Assembly: GCF_035594125.1 (NCBI RefSeq)
Contig: NC_087178.1
Span: 3,190,001 to 3,254,000 of the forward strand
Reading direction: 5' to 3'
DNA: 64,000 nt
Origin: Scylla paramamosain
Taxonomy: Eukaryota; Arthropoda; Malacostraca; Decapoda; Portunidae
In this document: one piece after another, positions 40,816 through 53,777 of the stretch
Position numbering within the stretch: the first letter of the stretch is position 1
How the letters are laid out: every line of letters begins with the position of its first letter
Position numbers and translations under genes: made by a program
The notes under the pieces: model-generated
What the model was told of the DNA's origin: nothing
What the model saw: the letters and a program-made list of their open reading frames with translations, nothing else
Databases searched by the model: none

Positions 40816-41127
40816 AATACGCGCGTAAGTGTGAAAGTCTTGGGATTGAATTCGTTGTGTTTCGTTTCGGGTACGGTTTGGGATATTGTAGTTTGGTATT
40901 CTCTACGAAGGTGGACACAAGGAAGCTGCTGTGGAAGCGATACGTGTCTACGAATAAGTGTGGGAGACTCGTGGCTCGATTCTCGCGTTTGCTTCCGGGT
41001 ACGGTTTGTAGTTTCCTCATAAAAGCGGACTCAATGAAGTGATTGTTGGAGTGTTGCGTGTTGCTACGAATACGTATGAAAGCCTTGAAGTTCTATTCCT
41101 CGGGTTTCACTTTAGGTACGGTCTGGG

Positions 41128-41130
<3 letters not shown>
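40816..41130 (+). repeat. Three-copy degenerate tandem repeat, ~117-128 bp unit
   Basis: Each copy has a tacgaataagtgtgaaag-like start, a ttcgattc.tcgtgtttc middle and gggtacggtttg, found at 40869, 40997 and 41114. Copies 1 and 2 also share gcggac.caa.gaag after it. The third copy runs into a (TTTA)n array. Confidence 0.7.
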
Positions 41131-41164
<34 letters not shown>

Positions 41165-41182
41165 TTTTATTTTATTTATTTT
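41131..41182. repeat. (TTTA)n microsatellite
   Basis: Adjoins the third unit of the tandem array at 40816-41130. Confidence 0.95.
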
Positions 41183-41701
41183 TTGTTTGTTTGTGTGTGT
41201 GTGTGTGTGAACTGTACGTAGGTTTTCTTCAAACGTGACGGGGAGTTTTACGCCTCGTGTGATGTGCTAAACCAGGAGACATTTGTTGTGTGAGTGAGCT
41301 TTGTAGAGGAAGCATCCAGTAACTTTAGTCAATATTAACTAATCTGTCGGTAAATAGGGACGTGTCATTAAGCAAAGAAAAAAAAACGGGAAACTTGTCT
41401 TAATCGTATCCAACTCTATTACGTGCCATAAACATAAATGATACCGGTTTCTTAATGTGTAATCATATATAACTATTTTCTGTCCGATAAAGTTGATAAC
41501 AGATTATTTTCTATATAATCTTAACTAACTACACTGATTCATTACCTTATTTATTAGACGACAGGTAAGGAGACTAACGAAGTAAGAAGGTTCAACAACA
41601 GATATCAGATGCATCAGGTGACGTAATGATTCATAGTAATACCTTGTTCTTTCTTCCTTTCGTAATGGCATGGAGATAACGAGCCGGGTTAGTGGTTTAT
41701 T

Positions 41702-41808
<107 letters not shown>

Positions 41809-41928
41809 AATTTATCTTTAATTTTTCATTTCTTTCATTCTTTTTTATTCGTGCTTTCTTTTCCCGTTTTTAATTTTGTATGTTGCACTTAAACCCGCTA
41901 CATTTTTTTTTATATTAATCTCTTTGTT

Positions 41929-42076
41929 TTATACATTTTCCTTTTTTCTTATATTCCATGACTTTCTTTCGTTTTATCTATGTATCCTCAGTATTTTATG
42001 TGTTATACATTTTCCTTTTTTCTTATATTCCATGACTTTCTTTCGTTTTATCTATGTATCCTCAGTATTTTATGTG
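41929..42076 (+). repeat. Perfect 74-bp tandem duplication
   Basis: The segment from ttatacattttcctttttt to cctcagtattttatgtg is present twice without a visible difference, starting at 41929 and 42003. The identity implies a recent event, or an assembly duplication. Confidence 0.9.
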
Positions 42077-42570
42077 TATATATATTTCTGTGCATCTTGT
42101 ATTCAGTTATTCTTATCTTCTTCATCTCCTTCATCTCCTCCTTGTCCCCCTCCTCGTCTTCCTACTTGTCCTCCTCCTCGTACCTTCTCGCATGAAATAT
42201 TCTGCGTCACACATCCCTCCACTTTCTCTCCCTCTCTCCCTAATTAACCTGAGAGAGCACACGGGCTTACCTGTTTCAAGTCATTAGGGAGGTAACAAGG
42301 GAGGAGGCTCGGAAGGAAGAAAGCTGGTGGAGCAAAGTAAGGCATAGTGGTGGTGGAGGAGGAGAGAAACGGCGGAGGAAAAGAGAGAAAGGTGGCAAGG
42401 GAAGGTTGAGACATATTATGGAGAAGGGAAATAGAAACAGGTGAAGCTTCTGGTAAGCAACTACGAACATTTGTTTTTGTTATTGTGCAGTAGTGTCGAT
42501 ATTATTGTCTTTATTGTTTGTGTTTCTGTCACTGGACGCTGCGGGAGGGGGAGCTTATAACGTCTGGCCG

Positions 42571-42601
<31 letters not shown>

Positions 42602-42726
42602 CCGTCCTACTCCGTGCATGCTGTGTCTGTGGAGTTGCATGTTGTATATTTGTTTTATGTGTATATTTATCTGTGTCCTTGTCTCTCTCTGTTTGTGCTC
42701 GTCTTTCCTGTCTGTACCAGGAATGA

Positions 42727-42729
<3 letters not shown>

Positions 42730-42809
<80 letters not shown>
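42730..42809. repeat. (CT)n microsatellite
   Basis: Uninterrupted; a (CTGT)n run lies upstream at 42573-42600. Confidence 0.97.
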
Positions 42810-42812
<3 letters not shown>

Positions 42813-42984
42813 GCTTACACATCTTTTAACCTTTTATCAATAAGGAAATACCTTTATTACTTTACCATCTGGATATTTTGCAGTTGGCATTTGATGGAAA
42901 TATTCAATGTCCACTTGAATCATTCGTCATAGAAAGGACATGCGTATTTATTTGTAAAGAAACACATTAAGATACAGAGAGATG

Positions 42985-43500
42985 CGTTATTTATTTACGT
43001 CATGGTGTTACGTAACTGATACAGGTGAAAGGAAATGGAAAACTGAGTAAACAAAGGTGGATACGTCGTTTTATGTTCGTCATACAGGTGTTACGTAACC
43101 GATATAGGCAAAGGGGACGAGTTGAGTTTTATGGATATATTATTTATTTACGTGATGGAGGTGTTACGTAACTAATATAGGTGAAAAGGAAAGAAAGATT
43201 TGGCGTCAAGAAAAATATTAAGAGCAGAATGATACTTTTAATTTGCGTTATGCGGGCGTAGTTAAGAAAAAAATATTAAAACCTGAATGATATGCCTTTT
43301 AATTTACATTATGCAGGTGTTACGTAACTGATATAGCTAAAGGGAACCAATTAAGTTTATGGACATTGCTGGAACGAGTGGGAGGTGGACGGAGAGCTGT
43401 GGACCTAGGCAGACTGGCAAAGGACAAGAATGTGGAGATCATCACGGTGTTAGGTAACTGGTCATTAACTGGTAAAGGTAAAAGGGAACGAAAGATTTAG
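42985..43500 (+). repeat. Tandem array carrying the palindrome GTTACGTAAC
   Basis: The unit reads tatttatttacgt.atg, ggtgttacgtaactgata, taggtgaaaggga. The exact 10-bp palindrome lies at 43007, 43090, 43163 and 43319, with a one-base variant (GTTAGGTAAC) at 43449 and a decayed unit near 43235-43260. Spacing is 83, 73, 156 and 130 bp. The core TTACGTAA is the consensus of PAR-type bZIP factors (HLF; Pdp1/Vrille in insects), so the array is a candidate binding-site cluster by motif only. Confidence 0.75.
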
Positions 43501-43641
43501 AATTCGGAGCGATTTTTAGAAGATACCGCAAGTTAAAAGTGCTGCGACGACGCCGAATATTTTGGGAACACCTTAGGGACTCACCTCAAGTTATTGTCTC
43601 CGTGTGGTGCTTCATTACCTGGCCGACACTCCTCGCTTCTA

Positions 43642-43753
<112 letters not shown>

Positions 43754-44147
43754 CTCTTCCTGTGTTTCTCTCTCTCTCCATTCTTATCTACTCTAGTCTT
43801 CACTCTCCCTTTCCTTATCTTCTCTCTCTCTTTCAAAGTCCGCATTTTCTCCTCGTCGTTTCTTTCTCTCTTACAGTGTTCCCTTCCTCCTCCACGTACT
43901 ATCTCTCAAATCTCCTTTCTCTCTCTCTCTTTTCTCTTTTTCTTTCTTTCTTTCTCTCTCTTCTCTATATCTCCTTGGAAGTTACTGTCGACCCTCCATT
44001 TGTCTTTTTTCTGCCGGTTGTTCTTGCTGTCTGTCTTTCTGTGTGTCTGTCTGTGTCTGTCTGTTTTTGTTTGTCTGTCTGTCTTTATGTATGTATGTCT
44101 CTTTCTGCCTGTCTTACTGTCTATCTGTCTGTCTGTCTGTGTGTCTG

Positions 44148-44151
<4 letters not shown>

Positions 44152-44231
<80 letters not shown>

Positions 44232-44279
44232 GCACGCACGCACGCACGCACGCACGCACACGCACACACACACACACAC
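44152..44279. repeat. (TC)n, (GCAC)n and (AC)n compound array
   Basis: TC to 44227, then gcac units and AC to 44279; (CTGT)n variants precede. Confidence 0.95.
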
Positions 44280-44980
44280 TTCAACACTACATACCCTTTC
44301 ACTCTTCCCTCCTTCCGTTCTTTATTCCCATGCTCTTCTTTCCTTCCTTCCTTCCCTCCTCCCTCTCCTCCTTCCTTACCTCCCAACGTGTAATATTTTC
44401 TCCTCCTGCGTTGTGGACTTCTCCTTCTTCACCGTTTGAGGAGCCTTTGGAATACCCACGTCTTCTTTCTCCTCCTCCCCTCCTTCCTCCCCCTCCTCTT
44501 ACCTTGCCTCTCTCTCTCCTTGAAGATGTGCATATTTTGCCTCAACTTTTCTCTCCCGCTTTCCTGTAGCGAGCAAGGAGGAGGTGTTGCTCAAACCAGC
44601 GAGTGTTTTGATCTGCAGTCTGTCGTCGACCTGAAATATTGCTTAAGGACGTCACATTCTTCTACTTTCCTTCCTGCCTCTTCCCTCTCCTTCCTCCTCT
44701 TGTCTCCTTTTATTTTCTCCTGTTCTGTTCTCTCTGTTAGTTGTGCCTTTTTTCTATGTATTCTTTGTTTGTGTTTTTTTTTTCTACTTTCTATCTGATT
44801 TCTTTTTCTTTCAACGTTGTTTTTTTTTGTTCTTTAGCTTTTTTCCTTTATATTCGTTTTATTTTTTTTGTATCATTCTATTTTTTTTTTCACATTATCT
44901 CTTCCTCTACCTCTCTCCTTTTTTTTTATGTACATTTTTATTTCTAATGTTTTTGTGTCTGTTCCTCTGCCTCATAAGTT

Positions 44981-45165
44981 TCGCGTCCCTATTATTTTCT
45001 TTATCCCTGCTTCCCTTTTGTGTATAATTGTTTCTATTTTTCCTACTTTTCTTTCTTTGCCTTTTTTCTCTTTTTTATTTTTATTTTTATTTATTTTTTC
45101 TCTTCTGCTTCATTCGTTCGTGTCCCTGTTATTCTTTTCTTTATCCCTGTTTCCCATTTTCCATC
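44981..45165 (+). repeat. Two-copy degenerate tandem repeat, 137-bp unit
   Basis: gtccctattattttctttat and gtccctgttattcttttctt, each followed by atccctg.ttccc, lie at 44985 and 45122. Confidence 0.5.
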
Positions 45166-45459
45166 ATTTCGATTTTTTTTTTTTTTATGGTCGGGGATTT
45201 CCGTTATCAGTCTGTTTACCATTTACCGCCTTTTGTCTTCAGCATTCCCTTTGTGATTCTGTTGTTTTTATTCTCTCTCTCATTCCCTCTCAAGCTGCAA
45301 ATTAGCCGCCGTGTCTTATTTGTCTTCTTTGTGGTATTTTCTTCCTCCAGTGTTTTTTGCTACTTCATTTTCCTTCCTCTTCTCTGATATTTTCTTTTTT
45401 CTTCTCCCTTTCTGTTATCTTTAATTATATTTCTCACTTGCTTGTGTCTCGTACGGCTC

Positions 45460-45460
<1 letters not shown>

Positions 45461-45490
<30 letters not shown>

Positions 45491-45514
45491 CTCTCTCTCT
45501 CTCTCTTCTCTCCT

Positions 45515-45545
<31 letters not shown>

Positions 45546-45560
45546 CTCTCTCTCTCTCTT
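45461..45560. repeat. (TC)n microsatellite, interrupted
   Basis: Five short CT runs split by g, tt or cc. Confidence 0.93.
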
Positions 45561-46339
45561 TTATCCTTTACGGAACTTGTTTTCACACTTTTTCTTACTC
45601 TTCAATACCTTCTTTTGTCTCTTTCCTTTTCCGTCACTCCCTCCTGCACTTTCATTTAATACTTTTTTTCTGTCATCCCCCAAAAGTCCTTTTCCATTTC
45701 TTTTCTCTGATACACATTCGTCTTTTGTATTTTTTTTTCGAGCACCTCGCCACTATTCCTTTTTCCACTGTCCTTTTGTCTCAGGTGCACTCTTTCGCCT
45801 CTGCTGTGTTCGTCATCAACCATTACTCATTTTATTTGCTACCCTTTACAGTACAGATGCTTACACTTCTAATGTATCTTATTCACTTTTCTGCTACCTC
45901 TTGTGCCAGTCACACTCTCCACTACTCTCCCCTCACCTTTAGTTTCTATCTGATACCCCACGTCTGCCTGTCACCCCGAGCGGTACTGTCTTTTAACCCT
46001 CATCCGTAGAGTAGTATCCGGAATGGGCCATTTGCAGTTACCTTTAGGGGTTTTTTTCAAGGTCGTCACTCTCTCACTTCCACGAAAAACCGCTATATGT
46101 AATAAAAAATAGAAAGCCGTGCAGTATATTTCATTTTTCTACCTTACGGAACGGTTTTGAAGCCTTAAGGTACTGTAGTTTCTTCAGCACGGAAACAAAG
46201 GTGGTAATTATATAAAAAGGAGAAAGGGTACGTTTTCCTCGAGGCAGTCTACCTGAGATTGCACGCAGCACCGCCACGCAACCCGCCCGCTCGTGTTAAC
46301 AGGTGTTCTTTGTCGTAATTCATGTAGAGGTTAAGGAAG

Positions 46340-46545
46340 ACCACGCCTGACACGCTGTAAAGAGGGTAAGGCGTCGCTGGAGAGTTAAGAGAATTACGAG
46401 GAGTCTGAGGAAGAGTAAACCTGACACGCAGTAAAGAGGGAAAGAAGTGTTGACTAGGGAAAAAATAAATTACGAATAGCTTGAAAAAATGTAATCCTGA
46501 CACACAGCAAAGGGGACAAAGGGAAAAAATATACCGTAACCTAAA
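46340..46545 (+). repeat. Three-copy tandem repeat, 74-76 bp unit
   Basis: cctgacacgc.gtaaagaggg starts at 46346, 46420 and 46496, each followed by aaggcgt-like, gaattacgag-like and ctgaggaa-like words. A decayed unit precedes (46316-46345). Confidence 0.75.
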
Positions 46546-47090
46546 AAAATAAATACGAACGGTAAGGCGTCAAAAAAAAAAAGAGAAAAAGAAAGTAAAA
46601 GAGGGGAGGAAAAAATCCGGTAAAGAGAGTTCTCGGAAAGGGAAAAAATATAGCTTAGGTAAGCAGTGGGGGTGAAAAAAGGAGCCTTGGTTATATATAT
46701 CACAAGTGGAAGCTGTTCACTAAAAATATCCAGTTGGTCTCTACAGCCGCGATTTGCATATATATGTCACGGTAACTTGGTCTTCACTGTCAGAAGCGGC
46801 AGACCTGCTCTCTACCATGGCCAAGAGTTCAGATCTTCCTTACGCCTCCAGTCCCAACTTCCTTCCCCATCTCCTCCCCCCCTATACTCCCTTTCTGCAC
46901 TTCCTCCATCTCTTTCTATCCTTTTATCCCTTCCTCCCTTCCTCCGCACCTTCCTACCTACCTTCGTCACCACCTGAGCTTCTCCTTTCTCTGTCTGCCT
47001 TCCCTCTTTTATTTTTTTCTCTTTCCCTGTCTCTTTGTGTCCTTGTTCCAGTTTGAAGTTGTGCTAGTTTTCCCTGTGTCCCTCGTTTCA

Positions 47091-47231
<141 letters not shown>

Positions 47232-47279
47232 CCTCCTCTCCCCTCGCAATTCTGTTTCTGTCTTTTTCCTCCTCATTAT

Positions 47280-47985
47280 ACTTCCCCCCTCATTATCATC
47301 TTCCTTTTTGCTCTACCACCTGTTCGTATTTTCCCTCCTTTTTTCCCTCTCTGCCTACGTACATATTTACATCTCTCCCATCTCTTTCACCCTCGCAATT
47401 TTCCCTCCTGTGTCCTTTTTCCCCTCATTATCCCTCCTTATCATCAAGCTTTTATTTCTCTATCTATCGCCTGTTTCCTTACCTCTCTCCTTTTTCCATC
47501 TGCTTGCATGTTTACTTCTGTTTCTCTCTTCTTTCTTTCACCTTCACAGTTTTTCCTTTTGTTCCTCCCTTTTTTCCCTCATTATCTTTATCATCATCAA
47601 CCTTGTATTTCTCTATCTACCGCCTGTTTCCTCCCTTCCTCTTTCCTCTTTCCTCTCCTATATGCACATGATTACATCTCTTTCCTCTCTTTCACTGTAA
47701 TTTTTCTTTGTCTCCCTTTTCTTCCTCATTATCCTTATTATCATGAAGCCTATTTCTTTATCTACTCTGTTTCCTCACCTCTCTTATTTCCATGTGTCCC
47801 TATATTCACATCTCTTTCCTCTCCTTCACTTTCAATTTTTTCTTTTTGTCTCCCTTTTCTTCATCATTATCCTTTTAATCGTCAAGCCTGTATTTCTCTA
47901 TCCTACCTCCTGTTTCCTCCCTTTCTCTCCCCTCGTTCCCCTCGTTCTCTCTGCCTCCGTATCCTCTTTTCCTGCTGCCTGCCTG
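47280..47985 (+). repeat. Five-copy pyrimidine-rich tandem array, 135-154 bp unit
   Basis: The unit contains ctcattatc.ttatcatcaa, gcctgtatttctctatcta, cc.cctgtttcctc, then cacatctcttt and tttcac. Starts of ctcattatc: 47289, 47424, 47578, 47725, 47863. A 319-codon open frame (47037-47996) crosses it; its Ser/Phe/Leu/Pro repeats (SIACFL, STACFL) mirror the DNA repeat, so I do not call it a gene. Confidence 0.75.
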
Positions 47986-48112
47986 GAATAAATTAATAAT
48001 GTCAACACAAAACAATCAGCGCCTATATTGCTTCACAAACATTTAGGTCTGCGGGGGTGATTGTTGCCGCTGTGTAAACATTAAGGTTCTGAAGTAAATA
48101 TCTCCCTTTATC

Positions 48113-48118
<6 letters not shown>

Positions 48119-48180
<62 letters not shown>
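48119..48180. repeat. (CT)n microsatellite
   Basis: Uninterrupted. Confidence 0.97.
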
Positions 48181-48183
<3 letters not shown>

Positions 48184-48605
48184 ATTTGTTATTAAAAACG
48201 TCATATATTTCCAGTTTTTTTTTCTTTTATACCGATTTCTTTCTATTTTTTTTTTTTTTTCTTTTTTTTTATAATCACAGCGAAATTCTCCGTTATTTTT
48301 CCTCTCCCTTTCTCTCCCTTTTTTGTTTTGTTTTTTTCTTTGTTTCAGTTTTATTATTGTACGATTTTAATGTTTTTTTTTTTTCTTTACTTTATTGACA
48401 ATTGCAGTAGGTCTCGCGTTTCTCTTCTTTTGACAGTTACTGCTGGTTCCTCTTCCCCCCTCCCTTTCTTACTTATTGTTATTACAAGTCTTTCTCTTTT
48501 TCTCTCTCTCTTTCTCCCGCTTCTTTGACACAGTAATTACGGGTTGTAGTTGTAATGGGTTTGTCTTTTGATCTTTTCTGTGATGATGCAATTTTTTTAC
48601 TGGAC

Positions 48606-48712
48606 TATAGATAGGTAGATAGATAGATAGATAGATAGATATATGCAGACAGATTGAGGGATAGATAAATAGGTTTTGTAGATAGATAGATGGATAGATA
48701 GATAGATAATAG
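48606..48712. repeat. (GATA)n runs
   Basis: GATA units at 48608-48641 and 48680-48708; short (ATAC)n at 48822-48851. Confidence 0.93.
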
Positions 48713-49111
48713 TAATAATCAACACACAAGGACATAACCTGAAAATAAAAAGATTGCAAAATGTTAGTTGATTCAATATCTTACATATTTTGTCATCATC
48801 TGTATGTTAATGAAGGATAATACATACATGCGTACATACATACATACATACGTAGTAGAAAAAAAAAATAACATGTTTGATATTTCATGTGAGTGACTAG
48901 ATGTATTTATTTTCTTCAATGTGTGTGGTTTTTTTTTTTTTTATGGCATGCTTTTCAGTTTTATATGAGTTTTAAAAAAGTCTACTATTCGTTTGTTTGA
49001 TTCCAGGTTTCTTTCTGTCTGTTCGTCTGTTTGCATTTGAATTTGTTTATTTACTTGTTTTGTTTATCTGCATTATTATTTTTTTTTGATGGAGGACGCA
49101 TGCCATTATGT

Positions 49112-49226
<115 letters not shown>

Positions 49227-50324
49227 CGTCACTTCCTCCCTGTCAGCAAGATCATCCCTTTTCCTGCTGCTTCCTCACACCTGTTTGCCTCATTACGATT
49301 TTCCCCTCCCACCTTTGGCTTCTTATCTTTGTCCCCCCATTCATCATTTCTCGATCTTTTTCCTACTTTTCTCTTTCTTCTTAGCCCTTTCATCCTTGTT
49401 TTTGGCACTTTTTCCAATCTGCTTTTTTTTTTTCCTTCTTTCTCGCTTAACACTTCTTTATCATTTAGTCCTCGGGTCATCCTTCTTAATCTCTACGATC
49501 TCCTTTGGTACAAACACGTTTTATACAGCGCCTCCTTTTATTATCATCATCTCATTCTCTTCCTTCGTCTTTTTGTCCCCTTTCGTGTCATTTATCTCTC
49601 TTTTTCCTCCTCTTCCTTGACCATTTTTTACCCTTTCTTCGTCTCCCTCCCTGTGAGAATCGTTCCCTTCTTCCTCTTTCCCTTTATATCTTCCCCCAAC
49701 CTCGCTCTTCCGTCTTATCTATGAATCCCCCTTTTCCTTGCTGTCCTTCCTCCTGCCCTTCCTCGTTTTATTCCAGCCCCCTTTTGCTTCCCTTTACTAA
49801 ACGCCTCCCGTCACGCCTTTCCGGCACAAATGCATCGTTTATTAGTTTCGTGTTTTGGGCAAGAGAAAAAGTCACCACCACCGCGTCCACTTCGAGAAAT
49901 GTTTATGCAGGTAATTGTCTCTCGTTAATCTTCTCCCCAGCTGACTCCTGCCCCACCTTGGCCGCCCTCCACTTCTCTCGCTGACTCACAGGAATTTGTT
50001 TTGCTCTACAGTTCCCTTTCTTTTTTTTTTTTCCTCTCTCTCCCCTCTTCTCTGCATGCTTTCCTGACTACCTGCCTTGCGCCATTCCTCCCTCCCTCTC
50101 TACCTGCCTACCTACCTTCCCTTCTAGCCTGCCTACTCTCCTACTCTCCCAACTACCAGCTAACTATTTTTTTCGCCTTTTATTTCACCTGTGCCGCGTC
50201 TGTCACTCACCTGTCGTGGTTTTAAAAGTCAAGCCACTCACTACCCTAGTCTCGCCAGCCTGCCTGCTATAGCCCAAGTATTATTTCTACTGGTATGTGG
50301 AAATATTTCAAGCAGCACGTTTTA

Positions 50325-50425
<101 letters not shown>

Positions 50426-50779
50426 ACTCTCCGGTTACCCATCTGGTAAATATATATATCTTCTCTTCGTTTCGGTTGTGATATTTCTGAGCATCGTAAA
50501 TTTTGTCCACTGAGGGAAGACACAAAAAGTCTCCTCCAAGAACAACCTCAAACCATCGTGGCTCAAAACTTTACCTCAACTTTGGTAGGCTCGTCCACCG
50601 CTCCCTCTTCTTCCTCCTTCTCTTCCTCCGCCTCCTCCTCTCTGACTTAATCCTTGTATATTTTATTATCCTAGTGATTCTCTCCCCAACTGTCATTCCT
50701 CGCCACCATTACTTTTTTTTTGATATTCCATGGTAATTTGTTTAGCACTTTTTTTCCTTTTCCTTTTTTTTTTAACTGC

Positions 50780-50822
50780 ATTGTAGTATTTGTTGTTACG
50801 GTTATTGTTGTTGTTGTTATTA

Positions 50823-50879
<57 letters not shown>

Positions 50880-51059
50880 GCAGTAGTAGTAGTAGTAAAA
50901 GTAATAGTAGTAGTAGTAGTAAAAGTAGTAGTAGTAGTAGCAGTAACAGTAGTAGTACTAGTAGCAGTAACAGTAGTAGTAGTAGTAAAAGTAGTAGTAG
51001 TAGTAGTAGTAGCAATAGTAGTAAAAAGTAGTAACAGTAGTAGTAGTAGTAAAAAGAAA

Positions 51060-51092
<33 letters not shown>

Positions 51093-51166
51093 CAGTAGTA
51101 GTAGTAATAGTAGTAAACGAAGTGGTGGTAGTAGTAGTAGCAGTGGTGGTGGTGGTATTGGTAGTG

Positions 51167-51205
<39 letters not shown>

Positions 51206-51260
51206 AACGAAGTAGTAGTAGTAGTAATAGTAGTAGTAGTAGTAGTAAAAGAAGTGGAAA

Positions 51261-51295
<35 letters not shown>

Positions 51296-51479
51296 AAGAA
51301 GTGGAAATAGTAGTAGTAGTAGAAGTAAAAAGTGGAAATAGTAGTAGTAGTAGTAGCAGTAAAAGGAGTGGTAATAGTAATAGATGTAGTAGTAGCAGTA
51401 GTAAAAGTAGTAATAGTAGTAGTACCTGTAGTAAAAAGTGGAATTAGGTATAGTAGGAGTAGTAGTAGCAGTAGTAGTG

Positions 51480-51518
<39 letters not shown>

Positions 51519-51636
51519 ATAGTAGTAGTGGTGATAGTAGTAGTGGTGGTAGTAGTAGTAATAGTAGTAGTAGTAATAGTAGTAGTAGTAATAGTAGTAA
51601 TAGTAGTAGTAGTAGTAATAGTAGTAGTAGTAGTAA

Positions 51637-51677
<41 letters not shown>

Positions 51678-51678
51678 A

Positions 51679-51722
<44 letters not shown>

Positions 51723-52084
51723 AAAGTAGTAGTAGTGGTAGTAGTAGTAGTAGTAGTAAAAGTAGTAGTAGCAGTAGTAGTAGTAAATGTTGTAGTAGTG
51801 GTAAAAGTAGTAGTAGCAAATGTAGTAGTAGTGGTAGTAGTAGTATTCTCAATCATTCATCCCTTTCTCTGGTAAACTCTGGAACTCCCTGCCTGCCTCT
51901 GTATTTCCACCTTCCTATGACATGAATTCCTTCAAGAGGGAGGTTTCAAGACACTTATTCATCAATTTTTGACCACTGCTTTGACCCTTTTATGGGACTG
52001 GCATTTCAGTGGGCATGTTTTTTAAATGTAGTAGTAAAAGTAGTAGTAGTAGGATAAAGCAAAAAATCTTAATCGGACTTTTTG

Positions 52085-52178
<94 letters not shown>

Positions 52179-52200
52179 TAACAACGCAACGACAAACTAA
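50780..52200. repeat. Compound trinucleotide array with inverted symmetry
   Basis: Order on the plus strand: (GTT)n, (ATT)n 50818-50879, a long interrupted (AGT)n 50880-51844, LINE tail, short (AGT)n 52028-52054, then (ACT)n 52086-52140 and (AAT)n 52139-52178, then aac units. The right side is the reverse complement of the left side in kind and order. Long frames of T, S, V, L or Y here are artefacts. Confidence 0.85.
51845..52018 (+). mobile_element. Truncated LINE 3' end, copy 2, inside an AGT array
   Basis: A frame running to TGA at 51970-51972 reads SFIPFSGKLWNSLPASVFPP, then SYDMNSFKREVSRHLFINF and stop. This is a better preserved version of the copy at 29230-29385 and has the expected Lys/Arg segment after SYD. 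Shared 3' UTR sequence (gggactggcatttcagtgggc, one mismatch class from copy 1) follows. The 5' edge abuts a (TAG)n array at 51844, and TAG units resume about ten bases after the 3' edge, so the element either landed in the array or seeded it. Confidence 0.65.
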
Positions 52201-52209
52201 TACTGACTC

Positions 52210-53770
52210 TTTTCTCCTCCAGGTAAGGCAATCAACTTAGCACATCGGCAAGCGGCTTCCCCACAACAAGGAAAACTAAAAAAAGGTAAATTATTTTCTC
52301 TCAGCGCTTTTCTAGACGCGGTGGTGAAGGAGGAGGAGGAGGAGGAGGAGGACACAAGGGGGAGGGGACAGTCATGGGTGGAAAGTCTGGAGGTAAGTTT
52401 AGGCCAAGTTTTAGGGAAGTTATTAATCTCAGTGCGGGAGTTGGAAGCCAGAAGGGAAATTATACACATTTTTTTTCCCACATTTTTCCACTTTTCTCTT
52501 TCTTTGCTTCGCTTCATGGGAGACTTCTGTGTTGTTTTATGTTTCCTTTTTTCCTTTTTTCCTTTTTTTTTTTTTTTCATTCAGTTAAGATTCTTTGTTC
52601 TGTAGTGGCACATGCTTGTGTGGGCGGGAGGGCGGGGGAGGGTAGGATTCCATGGGTGGTGGCTGTATATTTTGCACCATGGTTAATGCAATGAAACGAA
52701 AGCTAAAAATTCATTAAAGCTAATATACACCAAATAGAACATAATTAAACTGACAGGGAAAAAGGGAGGAAAGAAAGAAAATGAAGTGCAGGAAAGAGTG
52801 CAGGAAGGAGGGAGAGAATAAAAGGAGGTAGGAGACCTTTGAGAGGGGAGGAAGAGGTGGCGGAAGAGCGGAGGGAAGGAGGTAGGGAGGGGGACGGGGA
52901 GCCCCTTCAGAGGGAGGAAGACGTGAGGAGACACATTAACGAGGTGGATGAAGCGGTGGTGTGTGCAGCAGGGCGGCGGAATAGCGTATGGTGGGGTGGT
53001 GAGCGGCGGGGCGGAGTGGGAAGAGGGATGACTTATTGCGCTGCGAGAGAGGAATTCCAGAGTTTCAAATCCTACATTGTTTAAAAAATGGTGGTGATTT
53101 TAATTATATGCTAAATATTTATTCCCTTGAATCACTTGCCTCTTTTATAGTTTCACATCCTGTACGCTGTTATTTTTTGGTCATGTTAAGTTAGGTTAGT
53201 TTAGGTCAGGTGAGGATAAGATAGGTTAATGAAGAGGTTAGGTTTCCAGTGGTATATATACACTTATAACGATTATATCTGTAGCTAGGTGATATTAAAG
53301 GTGAGTTTCTTGCCAGTATGTGATTTTCTCACTTAACAGAATTCTAACACTGTCAACCTAGAGCTGTGATGTGCGTGACTCATATCATACTGTCACGCTA
53401 CGCTTGCTTCTTTTCCTACTACTCAACGTGCTAATGGCCATACAAACTAAATAATAACTACGAAGTGAGCATCAGTAGGACTGCTCACCCCTTGACTGTC
53501 AGCATGGCGGTACTGACCTAGAAATGGGAGGCTGCAGGATATTTTTGTTATCGTATACCATCCTCATCCTGCCAAACCTTTTTACTCATATTTCCTGCCA
53601 ATTTTTTCCAAGGTAAACCGAGAGTTGTGGGAAAATATGATACGTAACAGTCTTTCCTTTCTACTTTGCTATGCTGTGAAGTGCCTCTCAGAGACCTCAC
53701 GTGTACCAATGTGGGCGTTAGGAGTTTTTACAAGTGTATCTGAGTACCAACACTCACTCTTCTGTTGGTT
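52210..53770. other. Unique DNA
   Basis: A short (GGA)n at 52330-52350, a T run at 52563-52577 and a GC-rich G-heavy block at 52840-53040 without exon borders. Confidence 0.4.
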
Positions 53771-53777
53771 GCTCCCA

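Noticed and set aside
44565..44660. Possible plus-strand exon starting after ctcccgctttcctgtag (EQGGGVAQTSECFDLQSVVD)
   Set aside because: The acceptor looks good, but in this pyrimidine-rich region such tracts are everywhere, and no donor follows before the frame turns into low complexity.
50671..51856. Open frames of up to 393 codons of Leu, Thr, Val or Ser
   Set aside because: They translate the AGT/ATT array; no initiation context, composition or neighbours support a gene.
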